Below are positions 1-7,581 of a DNA stretch of 38,243 bases, piece after piece. The notes under the pieces are model-generated. The model made no database searches. It had not been told where the DNA came from and saw nothing but the letters and a program-made list of their open reading frames with translations. Position 1 is the stretch's first letter. Every line of letters begins with the position of its first letter. The position numbers were made by a program, and so were the translations under genes. The stretch is from Anaerolineales bacterium (GTDB lineage Bacteria > Chloroflexota > Anaerolineae > Anaerolineales > Villigracilaceae). The stretch covers positions 1 through 38,243 of the forward strand of contig JAHDWC010000014.1 of assembly GCA_023382575.1 (NCBI GenBank). The letters run 5' to 3'.

Positions 1-172
1 TTTGCACCCATACGAAATTATCACACCCAAGGGTTATCCGCAAAATTTTATCGTGGACATGATTCATCATCCCCTGCTTTTTCCCTTTACCTTCAACAAA
101 TCTAAATTTCTAAAAGATCTGCTTAAGAATTTCCCCACCTCCACCATGCAGGATTACATCAAAGAGCTATGA
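1..172 (+). CDS. 3' end of a gene cut by the window edge, possibly polysaccharide deacetylase family
   Basis: An open frame enters from the left edge (first full codon at position 2) and ends at the TGA at 170-172, leaving 56 residues. It begins LHPYEI and ends with a basic/hydrophobic helix followed by DYIKEL. A His-Pro-Tyr/Trp-Glu element followed by a short C-terminal helix is often seen at the end of polysaccharide deacetylases, which commonly sit next to FemAB-like genes. That assignment is an inference from a fragment and is weak. The stop overlaps the next start (ATGA), so the two genes are probably translationally coupled. Confidence 0.45.
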   Translation, partial: LHPYEIITPKGYPQNFIVDMIHHPLLFPFTFNKSKFLKDLLKNFPTSTMQDYIKEL

Positions 173-1191
173 ATATCCAGCGCGTCAACTCTCTTCATGC
201 TCCATCTCTTGAGTCAAAGCTCAGTTACAGCGGACTCGACTCGTGGATGAATTTCATTCACCAAGTCTACGGTCATCCTGTGCATCGTTTTGTTGCGACG
301 GATGGTGAGCGTCCACTCGGCGCGTTGTCAATGCTCGAAGTCAAGCATCCAGTTTTCGGTCACTATCTCGCCACTGCGCCATTCGGCAGTTATGGTGGTT
401 TCGCCTACGAAAATGATGAAGCACGTGACCGTTTAATGGATAAAGCTCAACGTCTCGCAAAAGAACTCAAACTCGAATACATCTCGCTTCGATTTGACGA
501 TACCGCCTCCTCACCACCCGCAGGCTGGGTCGAACACCCCGTTTACTTTACCTACCTGATCGATTTACCCGCCACCGCAGACGACTTGATGAAACGCTTC
601 TCGTCTGACCATCGTAATCATATTCGCAAATCGTTGAAGAAGGGCTTCACCATCCGCTTTGGTCATCTCGATTTGCTGGATGATGCGTATGAAGCGCTGG
701 CACTCTCCATGCACGAGCTTGGATCGCCGTATCACGCGGAGCGGTATCTCCGTCAGATGGCGGAAAGCTTGGGAGATACGCTCAATTTTGCGGTCACGTA
801 TGATGCGAAGGGGCGCATCACCGGCGGCGGAGTCTTCATCTATCAGGGCAAAACTATTTTCAATCTACATGCGAATGTCCTGCGATTTGCGCGTTCATCT
901 TATGCTGGAGAATTTTTATATTGGTCAGTCATCGAACATGCCATCCAAAAGGGATGCACGACCTTCGATCTTGGACGAAGTCTGGTCGGCTCAGGCAATG
1001 ACATATTCAAATCCAAGTGGGCGCCGGAAAAGAAAAAGTTGGCTTATTGGTATTGGCTCGCGGAGGGACACGAACTACCCTCGCTAAATCAGAAGAACCC
1101 CAAATTTCAGTTTGCCATTGCCGTTTGGAAGAGATTACCACATTTCGTTGTGCGCGCCATGGGACATACCATCATCCGCGGGCTGGTGTAA
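169..1191 (+). CDS. FemAB-like GNAT-fold acyltransferase
   Basis: This 340-residue protein resembles the FemAB-related family, enzymes with GNAT folds that transfer amino-acyl or acyl groups to cell-wall or exopolysaccharide precursors. Around residues 140-160 it has the basic FSSDHRNHIRKSLKKG segment typical of these proteins. The C-terminal half carries GGGVFIYQGKTIFNLHAN, then FDLGRS and FKSKW near residues 265-285, matching the 'FDxGRS...FKxxW' signature of FemAB proteins linked to exopolysaccharide export. No signal peptide is visible, so it should act in the cytoplasm. It overlaps the preceding partial gene by 4 bp and is followed after 3 bp by a GNAT gene, consistent with one operon. 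The substrate cannot be read from the sequence. Confidence 0.8.
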   Translation: MNIQRVNSLHAPSLESKLSYSGLDSWMNFIHQVYGHPVHRFVATDGERPLGALSMLEVKHPVFGHYLATAPFGSYGGFAYENDEARDRLMDKAQRLAKELKLEYISLRFDDTASSPPAGWVEHPVYFTYLIDLPATADDLMKRFSSDHRNHIRKSLKKGFTIRFGHLDLLDDAYEALALSMHELGSPYHAERYLRQMAESLGDTLNFAVTYDAKGRITGGGVFIYQGKTIFNLHANVLRFARSSYAGEFLYWSVIEHAIQKGCTTFDLGRSLVGSGNDIFKSKWAPEKKKLAYWYWLAEGHELPSLNQKNPKFQFAIAVWKRLPHFVVRAMGHTIIRGLV

Positions 1192-1194
1192 GAG

Positions 1195-1794
1195 ATGACG
1201 TACAAGCTTCACCCGCTGCAATCCATTCCCGCTGAGTTGCTTCCGCGGATTGCCGAGATCCATCTCGGCGATGCAGGTCTGCTTTCCAAACTCGGTTATT
1301 CATTTGTATTGCGATATTTTGAGAACGCAATCCAAGACAAACAAGCCTTCGGGTTCTACGCTCAAAGTGAGGAAACTGCCGAAGTGATGGGATTCAGTCT
1401 GGCGTCGCCTGAGCCGTCGAGTCTTACATCCAAACTCACCGAAGATAAAGCCTGGTTCATCAGGAATATCTTCAAAGTCATCTTCACTCGTCCGTGGGCG
1501 TTTTTACAAATGGTCATCTCCAGCATCACCATCCGCGGACAGATGTATGAGCCGAACACGATTGAGTGCGTCTACTTTACCGTCGACCCGAAATTTCGCG
1601 GCCAGGGATTGGGGCGCGCGCTGCAAAAAGCACTCATGGACGAAGGACGAAAACGCGGGTATAAGAAGATATATGCCAGCGTCGAAACATGGAATACTGC
1701 CAGCTTGAAGGCGACGCAGGCAAATGGATTTAAAATCATAAAAACCTTCCGCGAAGGTCTTTATCACAGGCATCGCCTGGAAAGTGAGTTGTAA
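1195..1794 (+). CDS. GNAT family N-acetyltransferase
   Basis: A 199-residue protein with a GNAT acetyl-CoA-binding motif A near residues 125-145 (VDPKFRGQGLGRALQ, the R/Q-x-x-G-x-G/A loop). It is followed by the VETWNTASLKATQANGF segment usual for motif B, where an Asn and a late aromatic position the substrate. The N-terminal half (LLPRIAEIHLGDAGLLSKLGYSF) resembles acetyltransferases found beside FemAB or glycan genes. The start is 3 bp after the FemAB stop and the stop abuts the next start with no spacer, so it sits inside the operon. The acetyl acceptor is unknown. Confidence 0.85.
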   Translation: MTYKLHPLQSIPAELLPRIAEIHLGDAGLLSKLGYSFVLRYFENAIQDKQAFGFYAQSEETAEVMGFSLASPEPSSLTSKLTEDKAWFIRNIFKVIFTRPWAFLQMVISSITIRGQMYEPNTIECVYFTVDPKFRGQGLGRALQKALMDEGRKRGYKKIYASVETWNTASLKATQANGFKIIKTFREGLYHRHRLESEL

Positions 1795-2769
1795 ATGATC
1801 TCCCACCGCGAACGAATCCAAGCCTGTTTCAACGGCGAGCAAACCGGGCGCACACCTGTCGCTCTCTGGCGGCATTTTCCCGAAGAAGACCAAAACCCGG
1901 AAACCCTCGCTGCTGCAACAATCAAATTTCAGCAAACCTATGACTTCGATATCGTCAAAGTCACGCCGGCTTCATCATTTGCGGTCAAGGATTGGGGCGT
2001 GGAAGACGAATGGAAGAATAACCCGGAAGGCTCGCGCGAATATACCAAGCGCATCATCCATGACCCGAAAGATTGGGAAACCCTCAAACCTCTCGACCCG
2101 ACAGCGCCTCATCTCGCCGCACAACTTGAATGTCTGCGCCTCATCCGCAAAGAAATCGGGGACGAAACGCCCATAATCCAGACCATCTTCAATCCGCTTT
2201 CACAGGCGAAGAATCTGGCTGGCAATGACCTGTTGCTTGAGCACATCCGCAAATATCCTGAAGCAGTGATGAATGGACTGAAGACCATCACCAAGTCCAC
2301 GATCAGTTTTATCGAAGCCGCGCGTGAAACAGGCATCGATGGCATCTTCTACGCCATTCAACATGCTCAGGGAAGTATGCTCGAATTGGAGGAATACAAG
2401 TCGGCGGCTTTGCTGTTTGACCAGCGAGTGCTGGGAACGGTCGATGGCTTGTGGTGCAACATGTTGCATCTGCATGGCAGGGATGTGTATTTCTCATTGC
2501 TGCGTCTATTCAATTTTCAGATCGTCAACTGGCATGACCGTGAAACTTATCCGTCCCTGGCGGAGGCGCAGAGTCTCTTTCGGGGTGTGGTCTGCGGCGG
2601 CTTGAGGCAGGAAACGCTCGTTTCTGGCACTCAGGCTCAGGTCAAGGAGGAGGCGCACAACGCCATCGAGCAGACTCATGGGCGCAGATTCATCCTCGGC
2701 ACTGGCTGTGTCGTGCCGTATGTCGCTTCACATGAAAATATTTTGACTGCCAGAAAGAGTGTGGGATGA
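1795..2769 (+). CDS. uroporphyrinogen decarboxylase-like (UroD/MtaA superfamily) protein
   Basis: A 324-residue TIM-barrel protein of the UroD superfamily. It opens with SHRERIQACFNGEQTGRTPVALWRHF, the usual N-terminus of UroD-like proteins. It continues with FDIVKVTP, an ETPIIQTIFNPLSQA strand and GIDGIFYAIQHAQG, all standard family landmarks. The RxPxWxMRQAGRY motif of true heme-pathway HemE is absent, so this is probably a paralogue with another role; superfamily members include corrinoid/methylthiol methyltransferases. A late HLHGRDVYFSLLRLFNFQIVNWHD stretch could supply metal or substrate ligands. It starts directly after the GNAT stop and overlaps rsmD by 4 bp. No other heme-synthesis gene is nearby. 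Confidence 0.8.
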   Translation: MISHRERIQACFNGEQTGRTPVALWRHFPEEDQNPETLAAATIKFQQTYDFDIVKVTPASSFAVKDWGVEDEWKNNPEGSREYTKRIIHDPKDWETLKPLDPTAPHLAAQLECLRLIRKEIGDETPIIQTIFNPLSQAKNLAGNDLLLEHIRKYPEAVMNGLKTITKSTISFIEAARETGIDGIFYAIQHAQGSMLELEEYKSAALLFDQRVLGTVDGLWCNMLHLHGRDVYFSLLRLFNFQIVNWHDRETYPSLAEAQSLFRGVVCGGLRQETLVSGTQAQVKEEAHNAIEQTHGRRFILGTGCVVPYVASHENILTARKSVG

Positions 2770-3320
2770 GTCTGCGAGTCATTGCTGGGTCTGCGAAAGG
2801 CAGGAAGTTAAAATCGGTGCCGGGTGATACGACCCGCCCGGTCATGGACCGTGTCAAAGAGGCGTTGTTCAATATCCTTGCCGGAGATGTGATCGATTCA
2901 AATTGGTGGGATTTGTTTGCGGGCACGGGAGCGATTGGCATCGAGGCTTTGAGCCGCGGCGCGACATTCGTGAAATTTACGGATTTAAATCGCGCCCCCA
3001 TTGAAACCATCCAGGAAAACGTGGATCATTGCAAGTTCAGTGAACAGGCGGAAGTCCGCCGCGGTGATGCGTTCACCATGCTGGCAGGTAAAGCGGACAA
3101 ATCGTTTGAATATATTTACATTGCGCCGCCGCAATATAAAAAGATGTGGCTGGAAGCCGTGAAATTGATCGACGATCACATCGATTGGCTGACGGAAGAT
3201 GGGACGGTCATCGTGCAGATCGACCCGAAAGAGTTCGAAGAGATTGAATTGTCCAATCTAGGGGCAGGCGAGCAAAGGAAATACGGGAATACCCTATTGG
3301 TTTTCTACGACAGAAAATAA
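2766..3320 (+). CDS. rsmD: 16S rRNA (guanine966-N2)-methyltransferase RsmD-like
   Basis: A 184-residue protein, the normal length for RsmD, which methylates G966 of 16S rRNA using SAM. Visible landmarks are the N-terminal RVIAGSAKGRKL, the TRPVMDRVKEALFNIL segment (residues 23-38) and the SAM-binding WDLFAGTGAIGIEALSRGA (48-66). The catalytic D/N-P-P-Y/F motif appears here as APPQY (120-124), so the acidic or amide residue is replaced by Ala. The rest of the fold is well kept, and this may be a lineage variant. The start overlaps the UroD-like stop by 4 bp (ATGA). It is the last gene of the plus-strand operon and faces a minus-strand gene 15 bp away. Confidence 0.88.
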   Translation: MSLRVIAGSAKGRKLKSVPGDTTRPVMDRVKEALFNILAGDVIDSNWWDLFAGTGAIGIEALSRGATFVKFTDLNRAPIETIQENVDHCKFSEQAEVRRGDAFTMLAGKADKSFEYIYIAPPQYKKMWLEAVKLIDDHIDWLTEDGTVIVQIDPKEFEEIELSNLGAGEQRKYGNTLLVFYDRK

Positions 3321-3334
3321 GGTCTGCTTAAAGG

Positions 3335-3577
3335 TCAATCATCTTCGTCTTCATCGAAAGGACCATACGCGCGGTTGACAGCCGCCTCGACTTCTTCGTC
3401 TGTATGCCGCTCGCATGCCACCAACGGACGACGCGGATCGTCCACCCGCTTCCCGCCGGGACTCATGATCTTGAAATCTACAAACTTGCCTTTTGCATCG
3501 CTAACCACATAAAGTTGATATAGTGCCCCACACACGATGCAACCGTGCATCTCACTTCGGGTATGATTCTCGCTCAT
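3335..3577 (-). CDS. small acidic hypothetical protein with a possible zinc site
   Basis: This 80-residue protein has no function I can name. C13-x2-C16 and C55-x2-H58 could form a four-ligand zinc site. Between them lies a strand-rich stretch (LYQLYVVSDAKGKFVDFKI), and the C-terminus is very acidic (FDEDEDD). It reads as a real gene because of the paired Cys motifs, the coherent composition and the ATG on the minus strand. Its end faces the end of rsmD, and a bidirectional hairpin separates it from the cyclophilin gene upstream. Confidence 0.65.
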   Translation of the reverse strand: MSENHTRSEMHGCIVCGALYQLYVVSDAKGKFVDFKIMSPGGKRVDDPRRPLVACERHTDEEVEAAVNRAYGPFDEDEDD

Positions 3578-3625
3578 GCCAAAACCTCCGGGTTACAGTA
3601 AAGACAATCCAATTTTACCAATCAA

Positions 3626-3658
3626 AAAAGAGAGCGGAGTTTTTCTCCGCTCTCTTTT
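3626..3658. terminator. bidirectional rho-independent terminator
   Basis: A 14-bp perfect stem (AAAAGAGAGCGGAG at 3626-3639, complement at 3645-3658) with a 5-nt T loop. The A/T ends of the stem give a U-tract in either direction. It lies just after the cyclophilin stop on the minus strand and before the small Cys protein, so it should end cyclophilin transcription. Confidence 0.85.
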
Positions 3659-3660
3659 CC

Positions 3661-4347
3661 TTATTCTTCAGTAATGGTGATGGATTTGATCACATCGCCC
3701 GTGAAATCCGGATTCGCATCCGGGTCACGTAGGGTGATGCTGTTGACCACATCCATGCCCTCGATGACCTGCCCGAAGATGGTGTAGCCGCCGTTCAACC
3801 ATTCCGCCGCGTCGAATGTGATAAAGAACTGACTGCCGTTCGTATCGGGACCGGAATTTGCCATCGCCACCACTCCCTCCTTGTCAAAGGTCAGGTCGCT
3901 GTTCTCATTGACAAATTCATAACCGGGTCCGCCCATGCCAGTTCCAGTCGGGTCGCCGGTTTGAGCCATGAACCCCGCCAGCACACGGTGGAATGTCACG
4001 CCATCAAAAAAGCCCTCACGAGCCAAAAAGACAAAGTTATTCACCGTGAGTGGAGCCTTATCCGGGTAGAGCTCGATCACAAACGAACCGCCTTTTTCCA
4101 ACTCAACCGTCGCAAAATATGACTTGCTTTCATCGAGCATCATCTCAGGGGCGGCATCCCACTGTTTGATCTCACCAGAAATCCCCTCAGCTGGCGACTC
4201 TGGCGCAGCAGTCAACGATCCCCAGGGGATGAAGCGCCACAGGAAAAATCCAATCACCAACACGATCACAGCGATCGCGGCGTATTGAACCGTCTTTTCC
4301 GATTGGTCGATCTGAGCCTTCTTCGAAACTTGTTTCTTCTTTGCCAT
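3661..4347 (-). CDS. membrane-anchored cyclophilin-type peptidyl-prolyl isomerase
   Basis: A 228-residue protein that catalyses cis-trans isomerisation of prolyl bonds. Residues 1-18 are Lys-rich, residues 22-42 form one membrane segment (AAIAVIVLVIGFFLWRFI), and the cyclophilin domain follows from about residue 80, probably outside the membrane. Family landmarks are FHRVLAGFMAQTGDPTGTG, MANSGPDTNGSQFFITF and EWLNGGYTIFGQV. The Phe-His-Arg and Gln-Phe-Phe active-site residues and the Trp are kept, while the His usual near the end of the last motif is Tyr. The start is supported by an AGGAG-type site and a TATAAT box at 4379-4384. It is monocistronic, ended by the terminator at 3626-3658. Confidence 0.93.
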   Translation of the reverse strand: MAKKKQVSKKAQIDQSEKTVQYAAIAVIVLVIGFFLWRFIPWGSLTAAPESPAEGISGEIKQWDAAPEMMLDESKSYFATVELEKGGSFVIELYPDKAPLTVNNFVFLAREGFFDGVTFHRVLAGFMAQTGDPTGTGMGGPGYEFVNENSDLTFDKEGVVAMANSGPDTNGSQFFITFDAAEWLNGGYTIFGQVIEGMDVVNSITLRDPDANPDFTGDVIKSITITEE

Positions 4348-4378
4348 ACAATATTCTCTCCTTCAAAATTTTGCATCA

Positions 4379-4384
4379 ATTATA
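4379..4384 (-). promoter_or_regulatory. -10 box of the cyclophilin gene
   Basis: The minus strand reads GGGTATAATTG, a perfect -10 hexamer 31 bp upstream of the cyclophilin ATG, with an AGGAG-like ribosome site between. I see no good -35 at 17 bp. The same box lies within the upstream leader of the divergent YwiC-like gene, which argues against a longer start for that gene. Confidence 0.6.
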
Positions 4385-4437
4385 CCCATGCCCTTCAACC
4401 TTGCGCGGGCGTTCCTTTTCCTTTATCCTTGCCCACA

Positions 4438-5265
4438 ATGACTGGATACTTCAAAAAACAGATCGCATTACCGCAAGACCATGGTTCGTGGGTGTTCATC
4501 CTCAGCCCGCTCTTGGTGGGGATTTTCGCCGGCGGGAATTTTACCAGCGCCACGTTTTTTCTGATCGTGGCAGCAATGTCCGCTTTTATGCTGCGCCAGC
4601 CGATGACAGTGCTGGTCAAGGCGCTCTCTGGCAGGCGACCCAAGACGGATCTTCCCGCCGCCTATTTCTGGTTGCTGATCTATGGAGCCATCGCCACCGC
4701 AGCCTTAACCGGACTTATCCTCGAAGGTTTCAGTTATTTGCTGTATCTGGCTGTACCCGGCGCTCCCGTTTTTGCATGGCACTTATGGCTGGTGAGTCAA
4801 CGCGCAGAACGCCGTCAGGCGGGGATCGAAGTCATTGCCACAGGCGTGCTCTCGCTGAGTGCGCCAGCCGCTTATTGGGTTGGCATCCATGGATATGAGC
4901 CAGCCGGTTGGTGGCTATGGATGTTTACATGGCTGCAATCGGCGGCCAGCATTGTGTACGCCTATCTTCGGCTGAGTCAAAGGGAGATGTCACAGGAACA
5001 GGCGGCGGGTACGAGCCGAAGCGAGTGGTGGCGGATGGGAATCCGCGCGTTTATATATACATCCTTCAACCTCGTTCTGTCCACTTTTCTCGGAGTTGCC
5101 AAGTTAATTCCGATATTTATTTTCGTCCCATTTGCTCTGCAATGGCTGGAGACAATTTGGGGAATTTTCAATCCGGCAGTGGGCTGGAAACCAACTCGCA
5201 TTGGAATCCGTCAGCTCATCGTCAGCATCTTGTGGACGGTTTTGTTCGTTCTCACATGGAGGTAG
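4438..5265 (+). CDS. YwiC-like integral membrane protein
   Basis: A 275-residue multi-pass membrane protein resembling the YwiC-like family, whose function is not established. The diagnostic N-terminus is KKQIALPQDHGSWVFILSPLLVG, followed by a FTSATFFLIVAA helix and several more hydrophobic segments. The Arg-rich SGRRPKTDLPAAYFW loop and the GRxKL-free C-terminus (ETIWGIFNPAVGWKPTRIGIRQL) also fit. The frame stays open upstream to 4285. The ATG at 4438 is preferred because the family motif starts a few residues later and a longer form would run across the divergent cyclophilin promoter and start. No strong Shine-Dalgarno precedes it. The next gene begins 2 bp after the stop. Confidence 0.8.
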   Translation: MTGYFKKQIALPQDHGSWVFILSPLLVGIFAGGNFTSATFFLIVAAMSAFMLRQPMTVLVKALSGRRPKTDLPAAYFWLLIYGAIATAALTGLILEGFSYLLYLAVPGAPVFAWHLWLVSQRAERRQAGIEVIATGVLSLSAPAAYWVGIHGYEPAGWWLWMFTWLQSAASIVYAYLRLSQREMSQEQAAGTSRSEWWRMGIRAFIYTSFNLVLSTFLGVAKLIPIFIFVPFALQWLETIWGIFNPAVGWKPTRIGIRQLIVSILWTVLFVLTWR

Positions 5266-5267
5266 CC

Positions 5268-5501
5268 ATGAACAAAATGAAGTATGAATTGCTCACCGAG
5301 TTGACCAGCCGTCTGGAAGCGGACTTACTCGAAAGTTATCTGGAGGCGAATGGCATCGACGTGGAGCTGTTTCAGGAGTCCATCGGTCAAAACATCTATC
5401 CCGTTACAATTGATATGTTGGGGCATGTACAGGTCTTCGTGCCAAAAGATAAATTAAAACAAGCACAAAAATTACTTGAAAATTTCACCGCACAGGAGTG
5501 A
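5268..5501 (+). CDS. DUF2007-type small protein
   Basis: A 77-residue protein fitting DUF2007 (putative signal-transducing protein): YELLTELTSRLEADLLESYLEANGIDVEL, then a VTIDMLGHVQVFVPKDKLKQAQKLL half. This is the family pattern of a sequence that 'reads' a polypeptide end and closes with a helix. The biochemical role is unknown. The ATG at 5268 follows a clear GGAGG at the end of the YwiC-like gene, which decides this start among several longer ones. The stop is 2 bp before the DsrE-like gene, so the three are probably cotranscribed. Confidence 0.75.
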   Translation: MNKMKYELLTELTSRLEADLLESYLEANGIDVELFQESIGQNIYPVTIDMLGHVQVFVPKDKLKQAQKLLENFTAQE

Positions 5502-5503
5502 GC

Positions 5504-5845
5504 ATGAAAGAAACGGTAATACTCTGCACGAAGTTCGGAATGGGACAAACCGACCTGCCTGAACTTGGCAACAAGTTGATCCAAAAATATTTTTCGCTTT
5601 TGCTGGAAGGGAATGAAGCGCCTGCGATCGTCTGCTTTTATACAGACGGAGTCAAATTGGTGACGACGAATTCTCCCATCATTGAACAATTGAAGCAGTT
5701 GGAAGCAAAAGGCACGCGTCTCATTGTCTGCTCGACGTGTCTCGATATGATGGGATTGACAGACCAAGTCCAGGTTGGCATTGTCGGTGGAATGACCGAT
5801 ATTATCGAAGCTCAAATACGTGCTGAAAAAGTTATCACAATTTAA
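5504..5845 (+). CDS. DsrE-like protein matching the C-terminal domain of YedF
   Basis: A 113-residue protein that resembles the C-terminal domain of YedF, a sulfurtransferase-like protein linked to selenium metabolism. Landmarks are the start strand ILCTKFGMGQTDLPELGNKLIQKYF, the FYTDGVKLVTTNSPIIEQLKQLEAKG helix pair, the Cys pair CSTC near residues 85-88, and the NMxxI-like GGMTDIIEAQ. The N-terminal TusA-like domain of full YedF is missing. The ATG at 5504 is chosen over the in-frame GTG at 5498 because AGGAG (5494-5498) lies 5 bp before it and would overlap the GTG. It sits between a DUF2007 gene and an acyl-CoA dehydrogenase; no selenium genes are seen. Confidence 0.8.
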   Translation: MKETVILCTKFGMGQTDLPELGNKLIQKYFSLLLEGNEAPAIVCFYTDGVKLVTTNSPIIEQLKQLEAKGTRLIVCSTCLDMMGLTDQVQVGIVGGMTDIIEAQIRAEKVITI

Positions 5846-5855
5846 TGGAGTGAAT

Positions 5856-7004
5856 ATGGATTTTGACCTTAATGAAGAACAAAAAATCTGGAAGAAGATC
5901 GTCCACGAGTTTGCAGAGGATGTCCTGCGTCCCAAGGCGCATGAAGTGGATGAAAAAGAAGAATTCAATTGGGAGGCTGTCCGCAAAGGCGGACCGGTCG
6001 GTTTGACGGGAATGAGCATCCCTGAAGAGTATGGCGGCTCTAACGTGGATGCGATCTCCAATGCCATCGCAATGGAAGAACTTGGCTGGGGCTGCGGCTC
6101 GACGGCTCTGGCTTTTACGGCCCACAATGGATTGGGAACGTCTCCGCTGGCCTTGTATGGCAGCGACGAACTAAAAAAGAAATGGCTCCCTATCGTAGCA
6201 AGCGGCAAAAATAAACTCGGCGCATTGGCATTGACCGAGCCCGGCGCCGGTTCAGATATTCAAGGCGGCATTATCACCCGCGCCGAAAAAGACGGCGACG
6301 AGTGGGTCATCAACGGCGCAAAGATGTGGAATACAAATGCCGGTATTGCAGAATACATCATCACACTCGTCCGCACCGACCCAAAGGGCGGTTCAAAATC
6401 CTTGAGCATGATCCTCGTGCCCACAGATTCAAAGGGATTGACCATTGGTCCCGCTGAAAAGAAGATGGGCTTGCGCGGCTCTCCCACTCACGGCTTGACC
6501 TACGACAACGTCCGCGTGCCGCTTGGAAATTTGATCGGACCCGAAGGACGCGGCTTGCAGCAAACGCTATCCACGTTGGATGCGGGTCGCATCAGCATTG
6601 GGGCGATCTCCATTGGCTTGGCACGCGGCGCGATGGAAGCGGCGATTAATTACGCAAAAGAACGCAAGGCGTTTAATCAATCACTGGCTGATTTTCAAGC
6701 CACGCAATTCAAAATCGCCAATATGGAAATGGAAATCGAATTGGCGCGGACGTACATTTACAAAGCCGCATGGCTGAAAGATCAGGGACGCCCCTACAGC
6801 AAGGAAGCCGCCATCGCCAAGTTATTTGCCACCGAAATGGCGGAACGCGTCATTTATGACGCCATCCAAATCCACGGCGGATACGGATACAGCCGCGAAT
6901 ACCCCGTCGAGCGCATGTATCGGGATGCGCGTCTGATGACCATCGGCGAAGGGACAAGCGAAATTCAGAGGCTGGTCATTTCAAGGCATGTGCTGGCTGG
7001 ATAA
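5856..7004 (+). CDS. acyl-CoA dehydrogenase
   Basis: A 382-residue flavoprotein of the acyl-CoA dehydrogenase family that introduces a 2,3-double bond into acyl-CoAs and passes electrons to ETF. It shows the full set of motifs: MSIPEEYGG (55-63), LALTEPGAGSDIQG, WVINGAKMWNTN, MGLRGSPTHGLTYDNVRVP, QIHGGYGYSREYPVERMYRDAR and GEGTSEIQRLVISR. The likely catalytic base is the Glu at 365 in the last motif, the position used by short/medium-chain enzymes. Chain specificity cannot be assigned. The ATG at 5856 follows a GGAGTG site and gives the usual N-terminus MDFDLNEEQ; the frame is open to 5820. A terminator follows directly. Confidence 0.95.
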   Translation: MDFDLNEEQKIWKKIVHEFAEDVLRPKAHEVDEKEEFNWEAVRKGGPVGLTGMSIPEEYGGSNVDAISNAIAMEELGWGCGSTALAFTAHNGLGTSPLALYGSDELKKKWLPIVASGKNKLGALALTEPGAGSDIQGGIITRAEKDGDEWVINGAKMWNTNAGIAEYIITLVRTDPKGGSKSLSMILVPTDSKGLTIGPAEKKMGLRGSPTHGLTYDNVRVPLGNLIGPEGRGLQQTLSTLDAGRISIGAISIGLARGAMEAAINYAKERKAFNQSLADFQATQFKIANMEMEIELARTYIYKAAWLKDQGRPYSKEAAIAKLFATEMAERVIYDAIQIHGGYGYSREYPVERMYRDARLMTIGEGTSEIQRLVISRHVLAG

Positions 7005-7039
7005 AAAATAGGTCACGCAGAAGCGTGACCTATTTTTTT
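7003..7039. terminator. rho-independent terminator shared by convergent genes
   Basis: Stem GGTCACGC/GCGTGACC (7011-7018 and 7023-7030) with an AGAA loop, extended by A-tract/T-tract pairing. It begins at the acyl-CoA dehydrogenase stop, and the minus-strand methyltransferase stop (7030-7032) lies inside it. The T7 run after the stem suits plus-strand termination and the A run suits the minus strand. Confidence 0.88.
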
Positions 7040-7581
7040 CTGATAACTATCCATGCTGTTCCGTTCACAGATTTGACGCTCTTTTCTCCCGCCTCGAACA
7101 GCTTCAGAATTGCATCTGGCGCGAGGAAGTGACTACGCATCAGCAAAAGCTTTTCTGCGATGGCGATCAGCTTCACGCCAAAGGTACGGATATCCGGTTC
7201 TTCGATGACCAGCACGCCGTTTGGCTTGAGTACGCGGAACATTTCCATAGCTGTGAGCGGATGGTTCGCTACATGATGAAGCGCATCCACCATGATGACA
7301 CGCTCGAAGGAACTATCTGCGAAGGGAAGATTCTCTGAAGCACCACCCACAGCTCGAAAGTCAGCGCGAGGCGAATGAGATAACATCCCAAATGACACGT
7401 CCGCAATGACGATCTCATCCACTGAATCGCGCAAAGCAGAAGCCACACGTCCCGTGCCGCCGCCAATATCGAGCAAGCGTCCGCTGACAGGCAGAGCTGC
7501 GACTTCGCGCATCACGGCTGCATGCGAGTAAGTTGCGCGCGCATAAACGGGAGCGATAAAAGAAAAATGATCGAAGCCCAT
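7030..7581 (-). CDS. class I SAM-dependent methyltransferase (UbiE-like)
   Basis: A 183-residue methyltransferase with SAM-binding motif I LLDIGGGTGRV (36-46). The acidic loop IADVSFGML follows, then GGASENLPFADSSFERVIMVDALHHV (motifs III-IV of UbiE/COQ5-like enzymes) and LKPNGVLVIEEPD. It is somewhat shorter than typical UbiE, ending soon after the beta-7 region (VNGTAWIVIRKK). The substrate is unknown. Its start overlaps the stop of the ComEA-like gene by 1 bp, and the TAG lies within the shared terminator, so this is the last gene of a minus-strand run. Confidence 0.85.
   Translation of the reverse strand: MGFDHFSFIAPVYARATYSHAAVMREVAALPVSGRLLDIGGGTGRVASALRDSVDEIVIADVSFGMLSHSPRADFRAVGGASENLPFADSSFERVIMVDALHHVANHPLTAMEMFRVLKPNGVLVIEEPDIRTFGVKLIAIAEKLLLMRSHFLAPDAILKLFEAGEKSVKSVNGTAWIVIRKK

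Noticed and set aside
4285-4437. In-frame extension of the YwiC-like gene
   Set aside because: It would cross the start and promoter of the divergent cyclophilin gene, and the family's N-terminal motif begins right after the ATG at 4438.
5396-6208. 270-residue open frame on the minus strand
   Set aside because: It lies antisense across the DUF2007, DsrE-like and acyl-CoA dehydrogenase genes, which have clear family motifs. It has no ribosome site and no recognisable domain.
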